Source: Cocos nucifera | Taxonomy: Eukaryota; Streptophyta; Magnoliopsida; Arecales; Arecaceae | Assembly: GCA_006176705.1 (NCBI GenBank) | Contig: QRFJ01003031.1 | Coordinates: forward strand, 1 to 64,000 | Length of the DNA stretch: 64,000 bases | Direction: 5' to 3' | In this document: positions 33,669 to 44,959 of the stretch, one piece after another | Numbering within the stretch: position 1 is the stretch's first letter | Layout of the letters: the number at the start of each line of letters is the position of its first letter | Position numbers and translations under genes: made by a program | The notes under the pieces: generated by a model | What the model was told of the DNA's origin: nothing | What the model saw: only the letters and a program-made list of their open reading frames with translations | The model's database searches: none

Positions 33669-35690
33669 ATGTCATCCAAAATTTCTTTATCTAGCGGCTT
33701 TAGAGACCTGGTTGACCCAAACCCCCAAAACTTTGAGGTCAAAAAGGAAGATGAACCTAGGGCAACACCTCGATCCAACTTCATATCGGGAACCATCCCT
33801 TGCTCCTTGACTATTGAAGACCTGTCGCTAATTAGGTTCCAGTACAAAGTACCTGCAGAGTATGAGTTGAAACTTTTTGGATCGAGTGGTCGAGCTTGCA
33901 CCCCTCCTCCAGGTCGATTCTGCTTGTATTTGGATGCCTTCCATGCGAGACTGAGGCTCCCTCTTCCTATCTTTGTTGTAGCTCTGTTCTATTTTCTAAA
34001 TATCTCCTTAGCTTCCATAGTGCCAAACTTCTTTAGATTTATAATGGGGTTCCTTGCTCTCTGCATATCCATCAAAGTTTAGCCTACAGTTTCACTCTTT
34101 CGAACTTACTTTAGTTTCAAGCTTCACCCTGTTCTGAAGGACTGGTGGTATGTTTCACTGCAGTTTGGCAAGAAGAGGTTGCTCAAGGGGGCCCCCTACT
34201 CTATCCATAGTTGGAAAGGAAAGTTCATCTTTATTTCTTACCAGACCTTACTTTTAGGACCTCCTCCTTAGGAAAATCTAAGGGACTCAGTCCACCGAGC
34301 CCCGGGGTTAGAAAAAGAGGACCAAGAGTTGGTTGGCAAAATTAAGGATTTTCGAACTCCTCTTATGTTCGAGCTAATAAAAGAACAAACTTGGTTCAAT
34401 CTCGACCCCAGCCCCTTGAATCCAATAGGTATGTGGTTGAAGTTGGTGGGTTACATTCTTCTTCCTCTTTCTCCTCTCTGACCATACTCTTCTTTTCTTC
34501 ATTGCAAAAATGGACGTCCAGGCGGTCGACATGCTCATGAGGGGGCTCCCAGCCCAAAAGAGAAAAAGGAAGGCACCAAGTGAGAGCTCAAGAAAGACAA
34601 GGGCCAATGTTCTGACCTCCATGGCTCCCATCAGTCCGGTGGGTGCCTTTGAAATTGCCCCCAAGGTCAAAGATCCTCCTATTGTCGAGTTTGGCACTAT
34701 TGTTGAGGCCATCGATCCTTCGATGCCATCGAGCCCACCTATTGAGGCCCAAATTCCAGAGCCTCCTCCTAGAGGGGAGAAAGAGGTGGGAAAAAAGAAG
34801 ACCAAAATGGCCCTGAGAAAGTCCTAGTGGAAGGTCCATCACAATGGGCTCAATAGCTTTGACGAAGAAATAGGGGAGAACCCCTTCAATAACCATGAAG
34901 TCATCAGGGGTTTGGTCGATGGGTTTAACATACTTGAAGTTGTAGATAGAATCATTGATGTCGATGTCGACCAGTGTGCATTTGATTCACTAGGATCCTT
35001 TCTTGAGGTCGTCATTTCATCCTTCTTTTCTTCTATAAATTTCTCAACATTCATTTGTTCGCACAACCCATTTCATCATCATCATATATATATATATATA
35101 TATAAATAGATCAGCCATCAACCGCTTGGCTACATCAGATCACTGAATCGCTTAAGGTCAAAGTTGATGAAGGCTCAAGAAGATCATCAGACTGAAGTTG
35201 AGTGCCTACTTAAGGAGGGGGACAAGGTTGATAGCGCTTTGAAAGAAAAGTCTATTGAGGTCGAGGTCTTCAAGAGGCACTCCACAAGAAGAAAGAGGCC
35301 TTAGAGTAGTTGAAGACTATTTTTGGCTTGGATGAAGAGCGGAGGAGAAAATCTGAAGCTGAGACTGCCGAGCTGAAGGAGCAAATTTCTATGTAGATCT
35401 CAGAGGCGACGGCTCAGGCGATAGAGGAGTTCAAGGTCTCCTCCAAAATGAGAGACTTGAATGTCAAATTCGGCCAAGAGGCCTTCAACAAAGGTTTTAA
35501 GCTCTGCAACGATAGGATGGCCAGTAAGTTTCTCAAGCTCAACCTTGATTTCTTATGTGGTGGAGCTCCTGAAGATGAAATGATGCTGTCCATCAACGTG
35601 GCCGATCTCCCTCCTACCGAAACTATTATTGAAGAACTAGGGCCGACTAGTACTACGCTGGACTCTTCATCAACTCCCCGGGAGGTCTAA
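33669..35690 (+). pseudogene. Transposase_28-like ('putative gypsy type transposon') protein pseudogene
   Basis: The frame from ATG 33669 contains a clear signature of the plant family annotated as 'putative gypsy type transposon' (Pfam Transposase_28): YKVPAEYELKLFG, then GRACTPPPGRFCLYLDAF, RLRLPLPIFVVAL and FFRFIMGFLALC. It stops at TAG 34080-34082, but the same frame continues with FRTYFSFKLHP and WWYVSLQFGKK to another stop near 34269. A basic linker (KKRKRKAPSES-like, 34510-34827), a possible intron with an AT microsatellite (about 35007-35139) and a coiled-coil tail follow; the tail ends in 35448-35690 (FNKGFKLCNDRMASKFLKLNLDFL ..., acidic end). The biochemical role of this family is not established. 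Broken by several stops and frameshifts. Confidence 0.7.
35083..35105. repeat. (AT)n microsatellite
   Basis: An AT dinucleotide run preceded by CAT trinucleotides (CATCATCATCAT), in a likely intron of the pseudogene. Confidence 0.8.
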
Positions 35691-35817
35691 GACCTCTTAA
35701 TTTATATTTTTTTCTTTTTATTTATTTTTTTTGTACTAAAAATATTTTGATAAATGAAGTCAAGTTCATTTTGAGAATGAATTTTTCTTTTTATGAAACC
35801 TATGTGGTGATATTCTC

Positions 35818-36598
35818 ATGCTCCAAGTGCAGTCTCCTGTTGAAGCTGATCCCCTTCCTCAGGATGTTCTCTTAAAGTCCCACATAAAGAGCTTAAGGAA
35901 GGAGGTTCATCATCTTAAAAATAAATTGGAGAAGACTGAAGATGAACTTAAAAAATTGGAGAAGAATCATGTCGATGTTGATGCTGAAATCAACCGCTTA
36001 CATCAATCATCCAGATAATTATTTAAAGAAATAATACCAAAAAATTCTACCGACATGAAGAGCTCGAGTAGGTCAAGAAGTGTGCAAGTGAAAAGTCCTG
36101 GACTTTGACAGCCAAGGCTTGCTCCCTTGATGTTGAACTCAATGTGGCAAAGAAGAAAATTCAATTATTAGAGAGAAGCTCGGCGTGGTCCACTGGTCGA
36201 GAGGAGTCTGGCTGAGATTGGTCCAAGAGATTCTCAGAGCTTCAAAGTCAACATCATGCCATCGAGGTTTCACATAAGAATTTTGAGTTTAGCCAAAGTA
36301 ATAAGATCACATCCTCTAGTAGTAACTTCAAAAGGCAGATGAGAAGATAGCTAGTCTTAAAAGACAATTAGCGAAGAAGGCGGAGGCCAACTCGAACAAA
36401 GGATTAGATGAGCTTCTTTCCTTGAGAAATTCTTTAGAGACCCTATCAGCAACATTCACCAAAGAATCGATCAAGCTTCAATAGCTAAAGATTCAACTGG
36501 CCTATGAGTGGCATGCTATCAAGGATGTAGATGTCGAGTCTGAAGTTTTAAGAAGATAGTTATGGGAGTCCAAAGATAACTTCCGATGGGCCAATAAG
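35818..36598 (+). pseudogene. coiled-coil protein remnant, 5' part, interrupted by element H
   Basis: The open piece 35818-36018 encodes heptad-like sequence (LRKEVHHLKNKLEKTEDELKK). Further frames to 36598 read LDVELNVAKKKIQLLE and ASLKRQLAKKAEAN, with stops and frameshifts. All are predicted coiled coil. The last codons before H read FRWANK, and the reading resumes after H as NKLFVESLLKKKELEEEIASLKK. It may be the second half of the Transposase_28-like gene or a second related gene; the 3'-UTR-like AT-rich spacer at 35691-35817 argues for two units. Function unknown. Confidence 0.55.
36594..36598. repeat. target-site duplication of H, left copy (ATAAG)
   Basis: ATAAG at 36594-36598 and again at 40109-40113. 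Confidence 0.85.
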
Positions 36599-37525
36599 TG
36601 TGAGGATTTAAGGTGCTCCCAAGCCTTGGGAGGCCATGGGAGGAGTCAGGGTGTTGCCTTCAGGAATTTCAGGGGCTTGGTTGGTGCTTTGGAGACCTAA
36701 AATTTAAGGTGAAGCAGGGAACCAAAGCTAGAGAAACAAGACTGTAGAAAGAAGATTTTCTACAGGTTAGCCAACTCAGTCCAAAACTGGGTTGGCTAAG
36801 TCTTAGTGCATAGACAAAATAGAGAGCTGTGCATTCAAAATTGCTGGCATGGCATAGAACTGGGCTAGCTTAGTTTTAGACTGAGCTGACCCAGTGGAAC
36901 TTAGCTGGCTCAGCATTGAGACTGAGTTAGCTCAGTGCGCGGGCAGAATTACGCAAGGGTCTGTTTTGGGCTAGGATCTGGGTTGATCCTAGGGATCTTA
37001 AGACTTGGTTTGAGAGGTCTTAATGGGGCTAACTCATGTATGGGTCGGGTCTAGATCCAGAGGATGAGAGCATGAAAGACATGGGTGTACATGGGCTCGG
37101 TGAGTGATTTCATGTATTGGGTTAGCCAAAAAAATTTTTGGTCAGGCCTAGTGGCTATGTATAAATACATAGGTTGTATTAGGATTTCATTATGCTGTAG
37201 AATACTGATCTTTTCTCCCTCAATTCTCTCTTCTTCTCTTCTCTCTAGTGTAGTTGCCCTAGGGTTTTGAAGAAGCCCTAGAGAGAGGAGGTGTCTCCCT
37301 CAAGCCCAATGAGGAAGGTACCCCCTCATAGATCTAGGTGTTGGATATATGGTTTACTGCCCATAGAGAAAATCATAGGTTCCTTCAGATCCATGCTAAA
37401 GATCAAGGGCTTTCGTAACATGGTATCGATGCTTGTGATGTCAAGGATGATTGGTGTTCGAGCGATATCATGGGTCTACAATTTGGTATCAGAGCTAGGT
37501 GATGCTTAGGATGTTGTGAACGATA
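36599..37525 (+). repeat. 5' LTR of element H
   Basis: Starts TGTGAGGATTT. TATAAATA at 37160-37167. The part 36760-36925 is crowded with short GCTNNCTCAG-like words in both directions (for example GCTGGCTCAG and ACTGAGCTGAC). One PBS-like copy lies inside the LTR, 30 bases before its end (37484-37495). The end is placed at 37525 by alignment with the 3' LTR; the last bases read ATA in both copies instead of the usual CA. Confidence 0.8.
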
Positions 37526-37584
37526 ATTTGGTATCATAGCAAGGTGATGCCTGAGATGTTGTGGATAATATTTGGTATCACAGC
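37484..37584 (+). repeat. three tandem PBS-like units at the LTR/internal junction of H
   Basis: TGGTATCAGAGC (37484), TGGTATCATAGC (37529) and TGGTATCACAGC (37573) are spaced 45 and 44 bases, each followed by related sequence (GGTGATGC, then GATGTTGTG). The first is inside the LTR and repeated in the 3' LTR at 40064. A more distant relative, TGGTATCGATGC, is at 37421. Confidence 0.8.
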
Positions 37585-39179
37585 CAGATTTCAGAGCCTG
37601 ATGGTGCATGAAAGGGAAGGAGAAGTCGTATAAAGTGAAATCAGAAATCTGCATAAGGATTCCATGGTATGTCTTAAATCTACCTTATTGTAGCTGTGGT
37701 TTGGCCAATCGGGAGCAGTGGATTGAAGGTGGAGGTTGAGAAGATTAATGGGAAGAAATTTTCTTGGGGTGCAAGGATTTGGTGCATGATTTGCTGATTA
37801 GTCTTGGTGGAACGGCCAAGGTGTATGATGGTTATGTGATAGCCAGAGAGTGTTGGAATGCGGCAGTAGCATTTCCCTGAAGATGCTGGGCTGAGAGAGG
37901 CTCGATGATGTAGCAGCCGAGGAAGGTATCTCAGTAGAGAGCATCATGGTTCTCTAGAAAGATGGGTAGTGTAGAGCTATTGAAGAGAGGTTTCCCAAGG
38001 GGTAATGATCGAAGAAAGGCTGAAGAAGCGACTATACGTTCTTCGGTGTCAGAAAGGTGGGAAAGTAGTCGAAGATGTATTCAGCAGTTCGACCAGAGCA
38101 TGGATTTGCGATGCCTTAGGAGTAATGGAGATGGATGATCCATAAGGTCCAGTAGGTCAGGGCTGGATGGCTTTAGAGTGGTGTAAAGATGAGTCAGGGA
38201 GCACTAGAGTGTTGTTGTAGCACTTTCCTGGAGGCACGGGACTGAGAGAGGCTCGATGGTGCAGTAGTCGAGGAGTGAATCTCAGTAGAGAGTGTTAGTG
38301 GTATCTTAGGAAGATTGGATGTAGGTCTTAGGGAGAGCCAGGAGGTCTTAGGGAGTGCTAGAGGCATCTAGCAGTCGGGAGTATCATGGATCAGATTTCT
38401 TGTATAGAAGCACTAGGAAGAGTCACGATTCAGATGGAGGATGGTTCTCCAGGTGCAACTGAAGCGATGGCTGGTGTAGGAGAAGAAGAGAAGGACTGGG
38501 ATGGAATTTCTTAGGATTCAGTCACTGGATTCAGAAGAGTTGGATGAGCTCTTGGGTTTCAAAGGCGCCTGTGGGTTGTGGAGGAATCCGAGATTGCTTC
38601 AAAGGGATCTATGGAGTGTAGAGGGTTCGAAGGGGCAGCGACGATGTTTGAGGTACAGCGGCAGACCTAGTAATGTAGCATTCAGTTATTGACCTCAAGG
38701 GACTCTATGATAGAGTTGGCTTCTGTGGCATCAGATGGACTTTAGATATAAATGGAGCTCCGAAGAGGTGGCTTCACAATTGGAGAGAAAATTTGACATG
38801 AGTTTAAAGCATTGACGATGCACAGTTCTAGGTGGAGTGGCGTGTGCAGGTGGATAGATGTAGCTTTGAGGAGATCATGTCAGGTGGTACACCATGTGCT
38901 GGTGCAGAAATGCTGTAGTTTCTTCAGAAAAGTTTAGAGAAAGTGATGCAGCTGCTAAGCAGAAGAGATCCTACAATTCAAGGGTTGTGCAAAAGAAGCA
39001 AGCATAGGTCTTCATTGGTGGAGGCGGTGATCCCAAAGGCCTTAAGGGTGCAAACAACTTAAGAGAATTGGTATAGACGATGTTTGCATAGGTGCTGTCG
39101 AGTGCATAGGAACAGTGGGATCACGTAGGAGGGCATTGCTAAGGGGTTTGCCAAGAATTGGGAGCACCAAGTTGGAGAT
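37585..39179 (+). other. internal region of H, no recognisable coding sequence
   Basis: GA-rich, with short unsupported frames only. It contains an imperfect ~100-base direct repeat (about 37862-37960 and 38212-38310; core CTGAGAGAGGCTCGATG at 37891 and 38242). It ends in a purine tract CCAAGTTGGAGAT (39167-39179). Confidence 0.75.
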
Positions 39180-40108
39180 TGTGAGGATTTATGGTGCTCC
39201 CAAGTCTTGGGAGGCCACGAAAGGAGTCAAGATGTTGGCTCCGAGGATTCCAAGGGCTTGGTTGGTGCTTCGAAGACCTGAGATTCAAGATGAAGCAAGG
39301 AACCAAAGTCAGGGAATCAAGACTATAGAAAGAAGATTTTCTGCAGGTTAGCCGGCTCAGTCCAAAATTGGTTCGACTAAGTTTCAGAGCATAGGCAAAA
39401 TAGAAGCTACGTGTTCGGGACTGCTGACACAGCACAGAATTGGGCCAGCTCAGTTTTGGACTGAGCTGAGCCAGTGGAACATAGCTGGCTGAGTGCTGAG
39501 ATTAAGCCAGCTCAGTGCGCGGGCAGAGTTATGCGAGGGTCTATTTTGGGCTAGGGTTTGGGTTGATCCTAGGGTCCTTAAAGCCTGATTTGAGAGGTCA
39601 TAAGGAGGCTAACTCATGTATGGGTCAGGTCTAGATCCAGAGGATGAGAGCAAGGGAGACATGGGTGTACATGCGCTTGGTGAGTGCTTTCATGTATTGG
39701 GTTAGCCGGAGAGTTTTTTGATTGGTTCTAATGGCTATGTATAAATACATAGGTTGTATTAGGATTTTATTATGCTGTGGAATACAGACCTTTTCTCCCT
39801 CAATTCTCTTTTCTTCTCTTCTCTCTAGTGTAGTTGCCCTAGGTTCTTGAAGAAGCCCTAGAGAGAGGGGGCGCCTCCCTCAAGCCCAACGAGGAAGCTG
39901 CCCCAGCATAGATCTAGGAGTTGGATCTATGATTTGCTGTCCATAGAGAACATCACAGGTTCCTTCAGGTTCGTGCTAAAGATCAAGGGCTTTCGCAACA
40001 TGGTATCAATGCTTGTGATGTCAAGGATGATTGGCGTTCAAGTGATATCATGGGTCTATAATTTGGTATCAGAGCTACGTGATGCCTGGGATGTTGTGGA
40101 TGGCAATA
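39180..40108 (+). repeat. 3' LTR of element H
   Basis: 929 bases, TGTGAGGATTTATGG..., TATAAATA at 39740-39747. Followed by ATAAG (40109-40113). Confidence 0.8.
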
Positions 40109-40233
40109 ATAAGTTATTTGTAGAGAGCTTGTTGAAAAAGAAGGAGCTTGAAGAAGAGATTGCTAGCTTGAAGAAATCTCTGATGATGGTACGGAGCAAC
40201 AGTCCGAGGTTTGAAGAATCAAATCCTTCTTAG
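40109..40233 (+). pseudogene. coiled-coil remnant, 3' end, after element H
   Basis: Continues the frame cut at 36598: LLKKKELEEEIASLKKSL, then SPRFEESNPS and TAG at 40231-40233. A polyadenylation-like AATAAAAT lies at about 40308. Its open frame fuses with the end of the H LTR only by chance. Confidence 0.55.
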
Positions 40234-41932
40234 GACTTCGTCCATCTTATTTCACCTCTTTTTTGTATGGTCTTATAGATCTTCACTTTGTAATGGCCTT
40301 GAATTTTAATAAAATGATATTTTCTTCAATTATCTCTTCATCTTGCATGGATTTGACATCTATTAATTTTTCCTTCTTTTTTTTACCTCATCTTTTAACG
40401 AGATGACCATTGAAAAATCTTCCGATGGTAATTGTGAATCTTTATCTATATTAGGACGAGGTTTCCCTCTTATTTCCAATAGGGGATGCTTTTACTTTTG
40501 GTAGGATGAGGTCCTAATCCTGATCCTAACGAAGTCATTGGGGTATGAAAGGGCCATTGAAAGAGCCTCTCCCCTCCTCCTATCTTAAATGACCAAAGTT
40601 CTTCATCAATGTCAGAATGAGGTTCTCCTCTTGTTACGGACATGGTTGGCCTTTGAAAGAAATATGTCCTCAATCCAATCAAAATTTGTATTTTGATGGC
40701 TTCCAAAATCATGTAATGACATTTTCAAATAAATAAAGACATTTAATTCATCATATGCTGCATCTTAATTATTTATTTAAGATTATGATGAACCCCATAT
40801 GTTAGGATAATTATTTTAGGATTATGATGAGATCATATCAGTGAGATCTAAATCTTAAAACCCTAATTTAAATATTCTTGGTCAATGGAATATTGAGTTA
40901 GGGATCAATAATTTCGATATGACTAGCACATCCTATGTAATGAGTTCGCTGAATAGATCCAACTCGAGAACATCTAATGGAGTTGTATCTATATGTCAAT
41001 AGATGGTTCTCATAGTGGGAGTTATGCATGTAATCCTTTGACCTGAGACTACCATAGAATCTTGTATGCATGAATTCATGTTTGGTTCATATTCAATTAT
41101 GACTTAGTCATGTACAGGGTGATCTAGATATGGTGGATTATATATGAAGATTATGAGTAGGTCAACAAGGAATTGATCACTCCTAGTAAGAGGAGATCGC
41201 ATCCTACTTGCTTTAATTGAATCATGATTCAGAAAAAACTTTTGTCAAAGCATGATAAAAATTAGAAATGATTTCTAATATTTTATTAATCAAATCATCA
41301 TCATATGATTAGAAGAAAAATGAATATGAAAATGGATTTGACATAATTTCATATCCATAGTCATATTCGGGATGCAGGATGATTGATGGATGTTGTTGCA
41401 CGGTAGCTTTCCACTGAAGGATATTTTTGGTATTTCTATCAAAATTTCATATCTTCTAGAAAGACATGATACATTGCTAGACGTCAATCTTGTCTTATGG
41501 GTTTGATCAAATTAAAGAGTTTAATTTGATCGTTAATTAGAAAGTGTTCTAATTGATAGAATTGGATTAACTAGTTTTGACCTAAATTGGTTTGGTTGAG
41601 TTCTAACCAAATTAGGTCAAATTGCATCCGGATTTACTACTAACTAGATGTGGAACCCAATGGATCGCATACAAAGAAAATTAATCAAGGGTCTAATTGG
41701 ATTAGATCATGTTTGTAGGTTGAATATGCTAGCACATATTGCAAACCCTAGCACCTAGATTCAAATTGGATTCAAATTAGGTTTAGATTTGGGCTAATTA
41801 AATCTAATTTAAGTCAAATTAAATTTGGCTAACAAATTGGGTTGACCCTTAGCTTGATGACCAGGGTCTAGGCATCATCTAACAGCAACCCACATGCTAA
41901 AGACTCCCTCTCTTAGCGCATGAGGTTTAGGT
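40234..41932. other. unassigned AT-rich sequence left of E
   Basis: 3' UTR-like at first, then no gene seen. From about 40800 (TGTTAGGATAATT) it has the look of a copia LTR, including CCTTTGACCTGAGA near 41035 (the copia LTRs here have CTTTGACCTGAGG). The sequence continues beyond E at 59461, so E sits inside it. Identification as an LTR remnant is tentative. Confidence 0.35.
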
Positions 41933-41937
41933 TCATG
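41933..41937. repeat. target-site duplication of E, left copy (TCATG)
   Basis: Perfect match to 59456-59460, joining sequences 17.5 kb apart into one insertion event. Confidence 0.95.
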
Positions 41938-43835
41938 TGATGCGTGCTAATTTATAGCTATGACAAGTGCACCAGTCGATCAAGTAATAAAGTGAATGAG
42001 TAGAGTATCATCCCTAGAGGATTGGAAAATAAGTACCGAAAAGCTCTTTCCTATGCTTTATTTAGAAGATCGATTTATGAAAATAAGAAATTAAAGATCA
42101 AAATAAAAAATAATTAATTTTTTTTTTAAGAAAATAGAGAGAGTGTAAATTATTAGGGTTTTAAACTCAAGAGTAATGGATTACTAAGGAAATCAGTTCA
42201 CCAACTCAGTCAGTACAATATCCAGATTTTTAGATTAATTTTATTTCATGTGACTTCGGAGTCTCCTAATTTATTCACTACCCTTTAGTCCAGGCATAGC
42301 AAAACTATAAATATTTATTAATTACCCTTTGGTTCAGGTATAATTTAAATAAATATTAATACATTAAGTTTTGTGAAACCCTCTAATTAAAATACGTTGC
42401 GTCCAAAGCGCACTAAAATTTCTGCATGCATATGAATTCTAATTTGATTCATAATACAATGTATATAATCAAGAAGCAATAACATAGATGTACTTGGTCC
42501 GTAACATCTATGTTCATCAGATCAATTAGAAGATGGTCAATAATCTAAAAGCATTAAGATCAGATTTATATACTCCTCATGAATAAAATTTAAAAATAAT
42601 CACACTGAATATTGCATCAAAAGAGTGGCTACACCTTAGCCTTAGTAAAAGAAAATTTAGTTCATGGTAACAAGTTCAAAAACAGCAAATAAAATAAAAA
42701 GCATAGAGAAATTAGACTGTTTGATTGCTGAAATTGATTATCCATTGCTCTTGATGTGGAGAACTTGGTGAAGAAAAAGATGCTCCTTAATCGATGTCTT
42801 GATTGTCGAAGAAAAAAAATCAAAAACCCTTTTTTGTTTCTCACAAATCACTCTTCTCTTTCTACCTCTTTCCTCTTTTTTTCTTTTTGTTTTTCTTTTT
42901 CTGACTTCTCTCTTTCTATCTTTCTCTCTGTCTCTCTTTCTCTCTGACTCTCTCTGTCTCTCTTTCTCTCCGTCTCTCTCTCCCTGATTCCTTTTCATGA
43001 CAATAGTAGGTTTTTTTATAGATGAAGAGTTTGATTTCCACCCAAAATCCATAAAAAATTAGGTTTAAGACTCCCAAAACAACTCAAATTAAGATCTAGA
43101 TAATTCTGCCCGTTAGATGTTGATCAAACGGTCTAAAAATCACTCAAAAACCCTTTAAAATAACCCAGATCAAGTTGGATTTAATGCCAGCCATTGGATC
43201 TACCTTTGGATTGAATCTGGGCCATCCGATCGCATAGAAAGAAGCCTTCTGATCTTTAGTTTAACGTCGGGATGAATCTCAGTCATTGGATCTCAACTGG
43301 GAGCTATGGATGCCGTCCATCAGCGCCTTCGTTTCGGCCATTCGATCAAGTTTCAGTGAATGCCGCCTATTGGATCACATAAAATTCTCAAATTACCCTC
43401 CGTAGACCATGCACGAGCCTGGTGTTGCATAGACCACCACGTTCTTCAGCCAATCAGAGCGCGCTTTATGCTGTGAAATTCTCGAATTGCCCTTCAGATT
43501 GTCCGCCGTGTGCCATGAAAAATGCTGACATCATTCCGACGTCAGCATTGCGTCGGTGGGTCGGTCTGCTGTTTTGGTCGAACTAGGCCAAACTGCTGAA
43601 CTGATTTTCTAAACCGATTTGAACTGAACCAATTTTTTTTTTTAAAAATTCAATTATGGACTCATTTGAAGTCCGTTTTGCCTGAAATTTATTTCATTTG
43701 AACTAGAAAAATAAGATCTTCACATTGGTGGCCTTCTTTCCTACATAAGATTAATAAAAGTATCAATTTCTAAAGAAATAAATTAATTTATTTTATAATT
43801 TAATACTTTTGTTAGTATATTTTTACCACTTATCA
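41938..43835 (-). repeat. 3' LTR of element E
   Basis: 1898 bases; minus-strand reading TGATAAGTGG...GCACGCATCA. The minus-strand TATA motif TATAAAAA lies at 43013-43020. It contains a long CT-rich microsatellite (about 42898-42986). Confidence 0.9.
42898..42986. repeat. CT-rich microsatellite in E 3' LTR
   Basis: Imperfect TCTC/TTTC/TGTC repeats. The copy in the other LTR (about 48366-48412) is roughly half as long. On the minus strand it gives a spurious Arg/Lys/Glu frame. Confidence 0.85.
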
Positions 43836-44959
43836 CACCCCGCAACTTAGTCTTTGCTAGTCCCTAAGCAATGTTTTATTTAATATCATGTTTTAATAAG
43901 ATTATCTAGCACAAAGATAAAATCTAGGACTAAAGGTCAAAAAGTTTAGAAAATACTGCTAACTAAGCATTGAGCTTCAGAAGCAAATTTTTCAGTCAAT
44001 ACAATTAAAAACTTTCTTAGAGTACATCAAAGATCTATAGCACTTGTGTTCGTGATGACTAACTTTAGCATTTCAGTATTAAATTAAAAGAACAAAAGTA
44101 TCCTCTCTTATCACCTATTTTGGTCAATTTTCTATACATTCTCAATTTTATACTCATGAATTAAGGTAGCTTTCACACTGCCTTTTTTTTTTTACTGTGC
44201 TGAGCATCCTGGCCTTTCCTTCACCGTTTTACGTAAATTTTCACACTTGACCTAGGTGCAGAGACCCAGTTACTAGGCTTTGGGCAATCCACATATACTC
44301 TATCTTTTGCACTTTATTTTTAGGCAGGTAGCTCTTTCCTTAAATTCAAGTTTCTTTGATTAGAATGTATATTAATTACCAATTTTTAGTGATAATTGAA
44401 TCCTCAGTTGGCCTTATAATCAATACCTACTTTGCCTTGTTAGTGTGCATGTGCAATTAGAAAGTGCTAATAGTCTTTTAATGACCTAAGTAGGCTGCTA
44501 AAAGTTGACCAACTAATCTACTTCTTTAACTCGTTACATTCATTAGCAAATAATTCTATCTTTTATCACTTATCCAGTCTTATCTTGCTCAAGATTTTCT
44601 TCTTGACACATGATTTTTTTTTTTTTAAACTTATTCTACATTATCTTAAAGGAGAAAGAAAAATAAAGGGTGCAATAAAGGATAGGAAGGAATACACCTG
44701 ATTTGGTTCAGTCTGGTTCTTTGGAGCTTTGAAATTTTGCTTGAGCTCTCATTGATTTTTCTGCAAAATTGAAAATACACACCAGAGCAGTAAAAGAGCA
44801 ACAATAAATTACTGAAAAATAAAAGAAAAAAAAAAAAAAATGATCAAAACTAAAAAGAAAAGAAACAACCTATCTAGTAGTTCTGATTTATAGTCTTCAG
44901 CTTGACTTTCTTTGAGTTCTAAAGTGGATCAATCTGGTGCCACTTCAATTGGAATACTT
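43836..44959 (-). other. 3' non-coding tail and PPT of element E
   Basis: The minus-strand purine tract AAGTTGCGGGGTG occupies 43836-43848. The remainder has no coding frame and includes homopolymer runs (poly-A about 44824-44840). CAGAGACCCAGTTACTAGG near 44260-44278 corresponds to a repeated motif in the tail of element D. Confidence 0.7.

Larger units (their letters stand above)
36599..40108 (+). mobile_element. non-autonomous LTR element H (3.5 kb)
   Basis: Two direct repeats of 927 and 929 bases flank 1654 bases without any protease, RT or integrase motif. The left repeat is followed by iMet-type PBS sequences and the right one is preceded by a purine tract, so this is an LTR element and not a gene duplication. 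A perfect TSD (ATAAG) flanks it, and removing H rejoins the coiled-coil frame. By PBS type it would be mobilised by copia-type proteins (inference). Confidence 0.85.

Noticed and set aside
34374..34805. 143-codon minus-strand frame with hydrophobic stretches
   Set aside because: Antisense shadow of the Transposase_28-like pseudogene linker.
36599..40108. Reading the 36.6-kb and 39.2-kb repeats as a tandem gene duplication
   Set aside because: TSD, PBS next to the left copy and a purine tract before the right copy identify them as LTRs.
42738..43052. Arg/Lys/Glu-rich open frame on the minus strand
   Set aside because: It is the translation of a CT microsatellite and leader inside the E LTR; the second LTR copy does not keep it.
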